27,259 nt of DNA, from positions 1 to 27,259 of the forward strand of contig UQBC01000034.1 of NCBI GenBank assembly GCA_900539195.1, in the 5' to 3' direction. Below, piece by piece: positions 8,301-16,066 of the stretch; position 1 is the first letter of the stretch, and each line of letters opens with the position of its first letter. This DNA is from an uncultured Oscillospiraceae bacterium. GTDB lineage: Bacteria > Bacillota > Clostridia > Oscillospirales > Ruminococcaceae. Made by a program: the position numbers and the translations under genes. The notes beneath the pieces are model-generated. The model ran no database searches and was not told where the DNA came from. It was given only the letters and a program-made list of their open reading frames with translations.

Positions 8301-10071
8301 CGCATCAAGCGGATTCACCCAGCAGTCAAACGTGCTCGGACAGATCCTGAACGGTATAGGCAATATAGCTGAAAACGCACTTGAGAATGTATACATACTT
8401 ACTTACATTTTTGAGAATTTCTCTTATAACACGTTGATACAGGATGAGCTTGTCAACGGTGAAGGTATTGCTAAAAATTCAAAAGGCGATACAAGTATGA
8501 CTGCATTTATGAAGGCTGAATCAGCACTTTCCGATTCAGATATCACAGGCAAATATGTCGATAAGCAGAAAATGCTCAGCAGTTATCCGATGAAAGCGGC
8601 AAACAACTATTTCTATGGTGCGGAGATAGAATATATTCTATATGGCAACGAAAGCGCCGAAAAGAATGTCACATACGCAAAAGCCAGCATCTATGCAATA
8701 AGATTTGCATTTAACTGTATATATGCGTTTACTAACAGCGATATAAGAAACCTGACCAGAAACGTAGGTCTTGCGGTACAGGCAGCAACCTGCGGATTTG
8801 TGCCTTATCAGATCGTACAGGTAGTTCTTCAGTTAGCGCTTGCCGCAGGCGAATCTGCCACAGATCTTGTTATGATGGAAGATGGACTTAAGGTTGCGAT
8901 TGTTAAGTCAAAGGATACATGGACGTTGTCGCTGAAAAACGCCTTTGAAACTGCGGCTGAAAAAATAGCAGATGTTGCTGTTGAAGTCGTAAAAGAGGGC
9001 GCAAAGAAAATATCTGACGGTATACAGGGCATAGTTGATGCGACAGCAGACAATATTACTACTTCAATAGATGAGCTGAATGAAAATCTGACCTCTGCAA
9101 CCCAGAGTAAAATAGATGAAATAGTCAACTCTGCCAGCAATTATGTTCAATCAATAATTGAAGAAAAGCTGAATAATCTTCAGTTCCTGGACGAACCGGA
9201 AAAAATAAAAGCCGAAGTAGGAAAAGCTTTTGATGAAATTTCAGGAAGTCTGCACAATGAGCTTCAATCCAGATTTGGCGGCAATAAAATTGCCGATTCT
9301 ATTCTTTCTGACGTAGAAGAAAAGTTAAACGGAGTGATAGACAAAACAAAGACTAATATTCAGGAAAAAATAGGTAAACTTGATTCAAGCGAAGCCTATT
9401 CAACATTTGTAACAGAACTCAACAACTTCAAGATGGATTTATCAAAGAGATTGAAAGAAACCGTAGACAATATTGGCAGCACATTAAGCGGTAAGGCTAC
9501 AGAACTGACCAAAGAAGTACAGGAAAAAATCAACGGATATGTCGGCGACAAGACAAAAGAGCTTACAGATAAGGCAACGGATGAGCTTAAGAAAAAGATA
9601 ATAGAAACAACCAACGATTTCTCAAAGAACTTCCTGGAAACAGGCGAAAACGCAATCGGAGGCGGTGTCGACAATCTTAAGGGCAATTCAAGTTCATCGC
9701 TGGCATCTGCAATAAAGTTCGGATATAAAGATTATCTGATGCTGTTTACATTTATATCTATATCAGTAAACGATAAGCCGATACTCAACAGAACCGCAGA
9801 TGTTATACAGATGAACATTACGAATGCCAAGACAAGCAACGGCGCCACATATCAGCATATGCTGACGAAAGATGACGGTTCAAATTTCAGAATGTCACAG
9901 GCAAAGACATATGTTGCCGTTCATGCGTCAGTTGATGTGGATATGCTGTTTATGAATATGGATTTCTTCACGAATATACTTTCGGATGCGGAAAACGGAG
10001 TTACGACAGAAGTGGACGGTGACTTTACACCGGCGGCAAAGCTTCAGTACAACGGTCTGTCCGGATATTAA
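5359..10071 (+). CDS. Giant TadG/DUF5702-like protein, 1570 aa
   Basis: A 1570-residue envelope protein. The N-terminus (QGSITVLMVIIMLP, membrane helix about 14-36, then VDASRTNMARSMVSSAGDLA) matches TadG-like/DUF5702 proteins, which carry a pilin-like anchor and a large exported domain. The middle is a long helical, Asn/Lys/Ser-rich region with coiled-coil character, and a low-complexity Ser/Asn/Gly linker lies near 901-975. A conserved C-terminal part resumes near 1010: YALRF-like AIRFAFNCIYAFTN (about 1114), a hydrophobic GLAVQAATCGFVPYQIVQVV segment, and YKDYLMLFTF (about 1456) with NRTADVIQMNIT. Between the last two blocks lies about 230 residues of repetitive amphipathic helix (about 1208-1437). 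It probably spans the wall or shapes the pilus base. Family call is good; exact role unknown. Confidence 0.78.
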   Translation: MKLKAKTRRRIQGSITVLMVIIMLPMMTMSAIIVDASRTNMARSMVSSAGDLAMNTALANYDTIVKDVYGLFAMSQGQSDEELAKSLKDYFSKTLVSYGVVNTAEADEYVDYLMGDFKALIAGTKDKKASNFIDMSVNEFTVKKIDDSSLANPEILRSQIVDYMKYRAPVNFGMSFLDSVKAFKNVEKQTEVTKAQVEAQQSTQDVNQACATAMKLIREHDKLIDSINTDSGAEAVKGKVSKSDGNLVKIKEYDEQVGKYNSSWSGDNYQKANQLAMIFLLNSPKVDSLYLSKLDAGHSQFFIKNGGNGLIYDKSGISISVSTASDYNGAKKQLTDQIAKLNNASGKEKKTANSYVNASFLDHKNISGSGDNYKIANETNAINTFIEYEKFLTDTGTLKYSDVKSTLENIYTLGKYYDNYNTLAGKAVSSAKKEMDTANGKVSSAKSNATKYYNNIKSYVDGINDANKNYNTSYDFLNGINNGDNEDLHTVVSNMLSQKVSMPTATKTVSGYDFKNFNNFVNNNYKENSSDTDDKYIKVTKEIIGSSLKTNVKYASVCNAADSYFKEIANNTTSKTFDTYMKDKVGSSVVDNDLYKLLLSLRRHSITVDDIKDAIGSYNEIVNGYKALVDDAHTKKNAYDTKKNEQASDTANYKACLNNYFNFGNRYQNDLVFYKKYIAAAKNTITEKVSAVSTQFAKIEDNVSKIAEQLTAIDEQLGVARTAIETYNTNLNTWNTKNNEYKNKAGSDNFSEQNKADIEAAHKQYDTKKLDQFRGQLLASWLNEYNEFKSILTRSDNFKYGKTKIKDIKTADKLLAAIPSDVKNSLGKVVTVEDANSKLNTLYKGEKPGKIEIDSEYKFLSPTIIPVTFLVYLNATYKDESTKTPADTTIKNSYETSKNKLKSSNNGSSAENATIPPKSEELSKSENNKGNSGNSNTAVKGNYGYSYKGKTAPNDLPSKGADKGGQSNTQYKLDEKDGKIDASSGFTQQSNVLGQILNGIGNIAENALENVYILTYIFENFSYNTLIQDELVNGEGIAKNSKGDTSMTAFMKAESALSDSDITGKYVDKQKMLSSYPMKAANNYFYGAEIEYILYGNESAEKNVTYAKASIYAIRFAFNCIYAFTNSDIRNLTRNVGLAVQAATCGFVPYQIVQVVLQLALAAGESATDLVMMEDGLKVAIVKSKDTWTLSLKNAFETAAEKIADVAVEVVKEGAKKISDGIQGIVDATADNITTSIDELNENLTSATQSKIDEIVNSASNYVQSIIEEKLNNLQFLDEPEKIKAEVGKAFDEISGSLHNELQSRFGGNKIADSILSDVEEKLNGVIDKTKTNIQEKIGKLDSSEAYSTFVTELNNFKMDLSKRLKETVDNIGSTLSGKATELTKEVQEKINGYVGDKTKELTDKATDELKKKIIETTNDFSKNFLETGENAIGGGVDNLKGNSSSSLASAIKFGYKDYLMLFTFISISVNDKPILNRTADVIQMNITNAKTSNGATYQHMLTKDDGSNFRMSQAKTYVAVHASVDVDMLFMNMDFFTNILSDAENGVTTEVDGDFTPAAKLQYNGLSGY

Positions 10072-10101
10072 AAACAAAAGATAAGAAAAGTGGTGATACA
10101 T

Positions 10102-11580
10102 ATGAAGAAAGGTATAATCGAAAAGCTTAAAGAGGATGAGGCGTCGGCTGTAGTAGAGGCGGTAATTTCGTTTGCCGGATTTCTGTTCGTAATATTTACT
10201 ATATTGAACGTCGTTAATTTCTGCCGTGCACAGATGCTCATATCGAATGCGGTCGATACCGCAACAAAAGAGTTGACGCAATATTCATACTTTTACAAGA
10301 TGAGCGGTTTGCAGAAGCTTTCCGATGATTATGCGGCAAAGGTAGACGCCGAAAAGGCAAATATCAACGGCGTTATCGGAAGTGTAGATGAGTTTTACAC
10401 AGCGCTTGCCGGTGCTCAGGACGATTCAGTTGAACAATCAACGAATGTCAAGAACGCTATTGAAGAAGGCAACCTGAATCTTGATGATATTCAGAATGCG
10501 CTGTCAAGCTTAAAAACCGATGCAGTTGATATCGAAAAATCGATGAAGACCATCGATAATGCGTTCGGAGCAGTACAGGATAATCCGATGGCATATATGA
10601 AAAGTATAGCGGCTATCGCCGGAAAGGAAACAATAGATATTCTGACTTCACATTGTATCGCCGCACCTTTGTCGAGGCTGTTTGTAGCAAAACACTTCGG
10701 CTCATCAGTCAGTGAGGCAAACGAAAAGCTGAAAGCCATAGGAGTGGTAGACGGTCTTGATGGCATGAACTTCAAAATGTCAACGCTGTTCAATACCGTT
10801 GATGTAAACGACGCTACAAAAAACGGAGATGTACATATTGTTGTTTATTACAGACTGAGTATGGTTCAGCTTTTCAACTGGGCAACGCTTGATGTACCGA
10901 TATGCAAGGAGTCAGTAGCAAGAGGTTGGCTTGCGGGAGACAATCCGCAGGCAAAAATCCAGGAGAAAGCTCCTGCGGCAACAACAGGCGGAGGTCAGAA
11001 CACAGCAGATAATCCGGCTGAGTCTGAAAAACCGTCAGAAACAACAAAAGCAGATGAAACAACTGCTCCTGCCGAAACCGAAAAGCCCGAAGAAAAAGTT
11101 GATATAGAGGGAAGCTTTTGGCATATGGGCGACGGAGGTCCGAATTTAGACGAACCGATTCAAATATTGGCGTTCAGAGAAAAATTTTTCAGTGAATACG
11201 GAATTGATGAGAATTACGCAATGATGTATGGCAGTTGTTATGATACCACGCTGGCGCCAAATCAATATTATAGTTGTGGCATTGCGAAAACTGCTGAAGA
11301 TGAGCGTTACTCCGTATTTATGATGAGCAATTTAGCGGATATGAAGCAGAGACAAGACGCAGGCGAGATCAGTAAAACGGAAAAAATTGATTATACATTT
11401 ATTATTTACGTGCCTGAGAATATATCCGAAGAAGAATATAGTAGTATACAAAAAGAACTCAGAACGGTTATGGTAGCATGCAATGACGGAAAAGCCGAAG
11501 GCAAATATCCGTCAAATGTTAACGCTAAGTTCAAAATTGAAAAAGCCGGCGGAAATTATGACTATGGGAGTACAGAATAA
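10102..11580 (+). CDS. TadE-like protein with Thr/Glu/Pro linker and extra C-terminal domain
   Basis: A 492-residue protein starting at the ATG at 10102, with GGTGA (10092-10096) five bases upstream; an in-frame GTG at 10090 is less likely. N-terminal ASAVVEAVISFAGFLFVIFTIL (membrane helix about 17-40) plus ISNAVDTATKELTQYSYFYKM is TadE-like, with Glu19 as the pilin-type glutamate but no glycine before it. Residues 45-280 form an outside domain with helical content. Residues about 287-333 are a Pro/Thr/Glu/Ala-rich linker, and 334-492 form a separate C-terminal domain that I do not recognise. It sits between the giant TadG-like gene and the prepilin peptidase. Likely a minor pilin, tip or wall-spanning component. 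Confidence 0.72.
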   Translation: MKKGIIEKLKEDEASAVVEAVISFAGFLFVIFTILNVVNFCRAQMLISNAVDTATKELTQYSYFYKMSGLQKLSDDYAAKVDAEKANINGVIGSVDEFYTALAGAQDDSVEQSTNVKNAIEEGNLNLDDIQNALSSLKTDAVDIEKSMKTIDNAFGAVQDNPMAYMKSIAAIAGKETIDILTSHCIAAPLSRLFVAKHFGSSVSEANEKLKAIGVVDGLDGMNFKMSTLFNTVDVNDATKNGDVHIVVYYRLSMVQLFNWATLDVPICKESVARGWLAGDNPQAKIQEKAPAATTGGGQNTADNPAESEKPSETTKADETTAPAETEKPEEKVDIEGSFWHMGDGGPNLDEPIQILAFREKFFSEYGIDENYAMMYGSCYDTTLAPNQYYSCGIAKTAEDERYSVFMMSNLADMKQRQDAGEISKTEKIDYTFIIYVPENISEEEYSSIQKELRTVMVACNDGKAEGKYPSNVNAKFKIEKAGGNYDYGSTE

Positions 11581-11582
11581 TT

Positions 11583-12251
11583 ATGAGTGATATTTTATTC
11601 GCAGTGCTCACATTTATATTTCTGATTGTAGCTCAATTCTTCATTTATATGTATATTACATACAGAAAAGATGAAGACGAGAAAAAGCGGTTCTTTAAAT
11701 TGAAATATGACAGGAAACTGATATTGATAAGCGTTGCAACGCTTATGGTTTCGATTGCTGTTTATTTATACGGCTGTTATGTAATCGGAAACGTACTTAT
11801 GCAGTCTGCCATGAATGCGGCTGTTATGATGTGGATATCAGCGCTTGCTTATATAGATTTCAAAGAAAAGATAATTCCTAACAAATTGATAATTGCAGGT
11901 ATTGCTTTCTGGGTATTGCTTTCACTGATTGAAATTTTTGTTGCGCATACATCTTTCAGAAGTATAATGCTGTACTCGCTTCTTGGTGCAGGCGTATGCG
12001 GCGGTGGACTTTTTATAGTGTCGCTGATAGTCAAAAAGGCACTTGGTATGGGTGATGTAAAAATGTTTTTTGTGATAGGACTACTTTACGGTCTTGAAAA
12101 CACATACACCATATTGCTGGTGTCAATGTTGATTATGGCAATTGTATCTGTAATACTTCTGATAACAAAAAAGGCAACCAAAAAGTCGGCTGTACCGATG
12201 GCACCTTTTGTGGCGGTCGGATTGTTGATAAATATTATATTGGGTGTGTGA
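11583..12251 (+). CDS. tadV: TadV/CpaA-like prepilin peptidase (A24)
   Basis: A 222-residue polytopic membrane aspartyl protease. Catalytic Asp92 lies in AYIDFKEKIIPN and Asp158 in the conserved GMGDVK motif (155-160), both intact. About six membrane helices flank them. It should cut the leader from the Flp-like pilin and the TadE-like pseudopilins. As usual for TadV, it lacks the N-terminal methylase domain of PilD. The ATG at 11583 follows the upstream stop by two bases, so translation is probably coupled. Its own stop is 10 bases before the WG-repeat gene, linking the pilus genes to the control module. Confidence 0.9.
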   Translation: MSDILFAVLTFIFLIVAQFFIYMYITYRKDEDEKKRFFKLKYDRKLILISVATLMVSIAVYLYGCYVIGNVLMQSAMNAAVMMWISALAYIDFKEKIIPNKLIIAGIAFWVLLSLIEIFVAHTSFRSIMLYSLLGAGVCGGGLFIVSLIVKKALGMGDVKMFFVIGLLYGLENTYTILLVSMLIMAIVSVILLITKKATKKSAVPMAPFVAVGLLINIILGV

Positions 12252-12261
12252 GGAGAGCACG

Positions 12262-13554
12262 ATGAAAGTAAAACTGATAGCTATAGCGATAATTATACTT
12301 GCCGGAGTTATAGTGCTGTTTATAAAGGCAGAATCATTTGTTTCGGTAAATGATGAATATGATACTTATCTGGCGAGCGCCAGGGCAAATGCCGAAAATC
12401 AGGTGCCGTATATGGCAGTACAGAAATATCGACAAGCAATGAATATAAAAAGCGATGACGAGGGCGTGTATAAAGAATATCTGGAGCAGACCAGATTGCT
12501 TGGCGACTCATTTTATGATGCCGCACTCAAAAGTTATGTTGTCCGTTTTCCTCAGTCTGCAGAGGCGTATGAGAGATTGTGCTCATATTATTATGACAAT
12601 GAAGAATATCAGAATGTGATAAATCTTGCAAATACCGCAAAAGACGCCGGTGCAGCAACAGAAAAAGTAAGAAATTATTACATTGAATGTATTTATAAGT
12701 ATAAATACGTCAAGATGAACCTGGAGGGCGCTACAACATTCCTGGGAAATTATGCAATGGTAAAAAGCGACGGACAATATGGCTATATAACTGACAGCGG
12801 CAGTTATCTTATAGCGCCTGCGTTTGAAGACGCTAATGTGTTTATCAGTTCAAGTACGGCTGTAAATGACGGCACCGAGTGGTATATTATCAATACCGAT
12901 GGTTTTAAAATTGCCCGTCCGTCTGAAAAAGTTGAAAAGCTGTCTTTTTCAAGCGACGGGAAAATAAGAGTCGCAAAAAACGGTAAGTATGGCTATACAG
13001 ATGCGGCTTTTGATATTGCGGATACTTTGCCGTATGATTACGCTACAAATTTTAAAAACGGTGTTGCGGCAGTAAAAAAAGGTGATAAATGGGCACTTAT
13101 AGATAGTGGCGAAAACATGATCACTGATTATGTATATGAGGATATTCTGCTTGACGAGTACGAAACGTGCATTGATAACGGGGTAATATTTGCTAAGACA
13201 GGCGGGAAATATTATATGACTGATAAAACCGGTTCTCAGATATCATCTCAGGGTTTTGATAATGCCTATCCGTTCGCAGGTACAGAACCTGCCGCAGTGT
13301 GCATAGGCGGAAAATGGGGATTTGCCGATGCAAACGGCAATATAGTTATCGAACCGGCGTATACAGCGGCAAAATCATTCTCAATAGGTCTTGCACCTGT
13401 TCAGGAAAACGGAAAATGGGTTTACATAAATTCTAACAAAGATATCCGTGTAAATGAGCAGTTTGATGATGCATTACCGTTTGCCAGTAACGGCATAGCT
13501 GCCGTGAAAGAAAACGGTGTGTGGAATTATATAAAATTATTATGCTATTATTGA
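12262..13554 (+). CDS. Membrane-anchored WG-repeat protein
   Basis: A 430-residue protein from the ATG at 12262, supported by AGGAGAG at 12251-12257; an in-frame upstream start at 12244 overlaps the peptidase gene and lacks a site. An N-terminal signal anchor (4-22) puts the rest outside the membrane. Residues 32-145 are helical, TPR-like (repeated YDAALKSY-type helices). Residues 165-430 hold about six WG (KWG) repeats, seen as GQYGYITDSG, GKYGYTD, DKWALIDSG, GKYYMTDKTG, GKWGFADANGN, GKWVYIN and GVWNYIK. WG repeats form beta-propeller-like modules whose ligands are mostly unknown. In this operon it could be an outer sensor or a scaffold for the pilus or the kinase. Function not established. 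Confidence 0.8.
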   Translation: MKVKLIAIAIIILAGVIVLFIKAESFVSVNDEYDTYLASARANAENQVPYMAVQKYRQAMNIKSDDEGVYKEYLEQTRLLGDSFYDAALKSYVVRFPQSAEAYERLCSYYYDNEEYQNVINLANTAKDAGAATEKVRNYYIECIYKYKYVKMNLEGATTFLGNYAMVKSDGQYGYITDSGSYLIAPAFEDANVFISSSTAVNDGTEWYIINTDGFKIARPSEKVEKLSFSSDGKIRVAKNGKYGYTDAAFDIADTLPYDYATNFKNGVAAVKKGDKWALIDSGENMITDYVYEDILLDEYETCIDNGVIFAKTGGKYYMTDKTGSQISSQGFDNAYPFAGTEPAAVCIGGKWGFADANGNIVIEPAYTAAKSFSIGLAPVQENGKWVYINSNKDIRVNEQFDDALPFASNGIAAVKENGVWNYIKLLCYY

Positions 13555-13567
13555 TGGAGGAATAACA

Positions 13568-15238
13568 ATGAATTTTGAATACGAAAACCAAGGTCATATA
13601 ACATATCTGTCGTATTCGGTATCCCAGAACGAAATTATTGATACGATGTGTCTCGGCATGATTACAAATAATAAGATAAATGGTCTTGCGGCATGTGTTT
13701 ATACGCAGAGCAATATGGAAAAGTACATAAAATATAATGTATCGGCAAAGATTCCGGTTAATCAGTTCTTTTCAGGAGCAGTATCAAAAAAAAGGCTGCT
13801 GACGGTATTTGACGGCATAGCCGCCGCAATGATAGCTGCTGAGGATTATATGATAGCGATCGAATCACTGGTGCTTGATCTTAATTATATTTTTATTGAT
13901 GTATCAACGTGTGAAGTTTCCCTCATATGTTTGCCCGTACAGAGAGAAAATGCGGAACCGTTTGATGTGAATGCATTCTTCAAGAACATAATGTTCAGCA
14001 CACACTTTGATCAGACCGAAAACGGTGATTACATTGCCAAGATTATTAATTTTCTAAACGCATATCCGGTATTCTCCATCAGCGATTTTAAAATGCTGAT
14101 AGATGAAATCAAGGGCAATATGTCTTTATCGGCACCTGAAAATATAAACAACACTGTTGTTCCGGCTCCCATGCCAATACCCGCACCTATGCCGACTCCT
14201 ATACCTACACCTATGTCGGTACCTAATCCTATACCTGTGCAGACGCCTAAGCCGGCATCTGCACCTATAGCGGCGGCTAATCCTGTACCTGCGCCTATGC
14301 CGATGCCTAATCCTGTGCCTGCGCCCATGCCTAAGCCAGTACCAAAGCCCATGCCTAAGCCTGTATCTATGCCTATGCCCGGACCTGCGCCTATGTCCCA
14401 ACCGCCTTTATCTCGTCCCGCTATGCCACAGCCTCCCATGCCTCAACAGCCGATGCCGCAGGCGCAGCAGAAGAAAAAAGGCGGGTTCTTCGGACTTTTC
14501 AAAAAGAAAAATAAAAACCAACAGCCGCCTGTACCTCGCCCGATGAACGGAGGAAACCAGAACGGTTTTGCGATACCGGGCAGTGTAAACGGCAATAATA
14601 AATTCCCCGTCCCCGCCCCCGCAGGACAGGCATTTTATCCCGCAGGCAAGCCGAACGGAGCCAATTCAAATATTCCCGGCTCCGTTCCTGTACCCAATAC
14701 TCCTATCTCCAATCAGTCTCCGCGCAATATTCCGCCTATGCCTGCGCCCTCACCTGTTCCGGTACAGGCTCCGTCATCTGTACCTGCGCCTGCATCAGCG
14801 CCAGTGCCGACTCCTCAGCCTGCTCCACAACCTGTTATGGCGCAGGGTCAGCATCTGAATTTCGGAGAAACTACAGTGCTCAGCGGTAAAAAGCCCGGAG
14901 AAACCACCGTTCTTAACGGTGGAGCTCAGCCACGACAGACTGTGGTTCCGCATCTTATAAGAACCAAAAACGGCGAGAAGATATATATCAATAAACCGTT
15001 CTTCCGTATAGGTAAGGAAAAGAGTTATGTGGATTATTTCATAGGCGACAATACCGCCGTAAGCCGAAGCCACGCAAATATTGTCACCAATAACGATAAA
15101 TTCTTCATTGTTGATACAAATTCGACCAACCATACATTTGTAAACGGAAGTATGATACAGAGCAATATAGAAACTCCTATCAGTCATGGCGACAAGATTC
15201 GCTTTGGCAACGAAGAATTTGAGTTCAGACTTTATTGA
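13568..15238 (+). CDS. FHA-domain protein with proline-rich linker
   Basis: A 556-residue cytoplasmic protein. Residues 1-185 form a domain resembling DUF6382, often found before FHA domains in Clostridia. Residues 198-298 and 385-425 are proline-rich (P-x-P with Met, Val, Ile, Lys, Thr), separated by a basic patch KKKGGFFGLFKKKNK (302-316). Two ETTVL motifs lie at 434-438 and 445-449. The C-terminal FHA domain (about 460-556) has Arg470/Gly472 (FFRIGKE), SRSH (499-502) and TNHTFVNG, the phosphothreonine-binding residues. FHA domains bind phosphothreonine peptides, so this is the expected reader of the kinase encoded at 16067. The ETT motifs before the FHA resemble the N-terminal ETT motif of GarA/OdhI, whose phosphorylation gives an intramolecular switch. 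ATG at 13568 has GGAGG upstream. Confidence 0.88.
   Translation: MNFEYENQGHITYLSYSVSQNEIIDTMCLGMITNNKINGLAACVYTQSNMEKYIKYNVSAKIPVNQFFSGAVSKKRLLTVFDGIAAAMIAAEDYMIAIESLVLDLNYIFIDVSTCEVSLICLPVQRENAEPFDVNAFFKNIMFSTHFDQTENGDYIAKIINFLNAYPVFSISDFKMLIDEIKGNMSLSAPENINNTVVPAPMPIPAPMPTPIPTPMSVPNPIPVQTPKPASAPIAAANPVPAPMPMPNPVPAPMPKPVPKPMPKPVSMPMPGPAPMSQPPLSRPAMPQPPMPQQPMPQAQQKKKGGFFGLFKKKNKNQQPPVPRPMNGGNQNGFAIPGSVNGNNKFPVPAPAGQAFYPAGKPNGANSNIPGSVPVPNTPISNQSPRNIPPMPAPSPVPVQAPSSVPAPASAPVPTPQPAPQPVMAQGQHLNFGETTVLSGKKPGETTVLNGGAQPRQTVVPHLIRTKNGEKIYINKPFFRIGKEKSYVDYFIGDNTAVSRSHANIVTNNDKFFIVDTNSTNHTFVNGSMIQSNIETPISHGDKIRFGNEEFEFRLY
14154..14462 (+). repeat. Proline-rich low-complexity coding repeat
   Basis: Inside the FHA-protein gene, about 300 bases are made of degenerate 6-base units of the type CCTATG, CCTGTA and CCTAAG, encoding alternating P-x-P (PMP, PIP, PVP, PKP). 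It gives an extended, stiff linker between the N-terminal domain and the FHA end, and could vary in length by slippage or recombination. On the minus strand it creates spurious Gly-rich and Arg-rich open frames. Confidence 0.85.
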
Positions 15239-15276
15239 TATTATGTGTATTGCGGCACGGATAAAGAGGTGTATAT

Positions 15277-16050
15277 ATGAATTTTATAATCTCCACGGCA
15301 ACGGATATCGGTACAACTAAAAGCACAAATCAGGACAGTTTTAACGCCTGCGTATATAATACGTCAATCGGTAAAATTGCATTTGCGGTATTGTGCGACG
15401 GCATGGGCGGTCTTTCAAAAGGCGAAGTGGCGAGTGCTTCTCTCGTAAACGCTTTCAGAAAATGGGGAGATAACCGACTTCCTGTTCTTTGCGCAAACGG
15501 TATGAACGAAAATGATATCCGTACAGAATGGACAGGCATAGTTACTGAGTACAACGAGAAAATCAAAGTGTACGGAAAGAAATGCGGACTTACAAGCGGA
15601 CTTGGTACTACTGTTACCGCACTGCTTCTTACCGGTACGAGATATTACATAATAAATGTCGGAGATACCAGAGCGTATGAGATATCCGACGGTGTAAGAG
15701 TACTTACAAAAGACCAGACTGTAGTGGCTCGTGAAGTTGAGCTTGGTAATCTTACGCCCGAACAGGCTGAAAACGATTCAAGACGCAGTGTTCTTTTGCA
15801 ATGTGTAGGCGCATCTGACGAAGTATATCCTGACTTGTTCTTCGGCAATATAAAGACTAACGCAATATATATGCTTTGCAGCGACGGATTCAGACACGAG
15901 ATTACTCAGGGAGAAATATATAATTTCCTAAACCCCGCTGTAATGACCGATGCCGAAAAGATGAAACAGAATATACAGACGCTGATAGATATAAATAAAC
16001 AGCGCCATGAACGCGATAACATTTCGGTAGTAACTATAAGAACATTCTGA
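15277..16050 (+). CDS. PP2C-type Ser/Thr protein phosphatase
   Basis: A 257-residue soluble PPM/PP2C phosphatase. Metal-binding and catalytic motifs are all present: NQD (Asp20), CDGMGG (Asp41), GLGTTVTALL (109-118), NVGDTRAY (Asp130), LCSDGF (Asp203) and RDNISVV (Asp247/Asn248). It removes phosphate from Ser/Thr, normally acting against a partner kinase. Here that partner is encoded directly downstream (16-base gap), with the FHA reader directly upstream. Full normal length for the bacterial PrpC/PstP-type catalytic domain. AGAGGTG upstream of the ATG at 15277 serves as the ribosome binding site. Confidence 0.93.
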   Translation: MNFIISTATDIGTTKSTNQDSFNACVYNTSIGKIAFAVLCDGMGGLSKGEVASASLVNAFRKWGDNRLPVLCANGMNENDIRTEWTGIVTEYNEKIKVYGKKCGLTSGLGTTVTALLLTGTRYYIINVGDTRAYEISDGVRVLTKDQTVVAREVELGNLTPEQAENDSRRSVLLQCVGASDEVYPDLFFGNIKTNAIYMLCSDGFRHEITQGEIYNFLNPAVMTDAEKMKQNIQTLIDINKQRHERDNISVVTIRTF

Positions 16051-16066
16051 AATCGGAGGAGAAGAA

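Noticed and set aside
14029..14439. Minus-strand Gly/Ile-rich and Arg/His-rich frames
   Set aside because: They are the reverse reading of the P-x-P repeat in the FHA gene and have no start signals.
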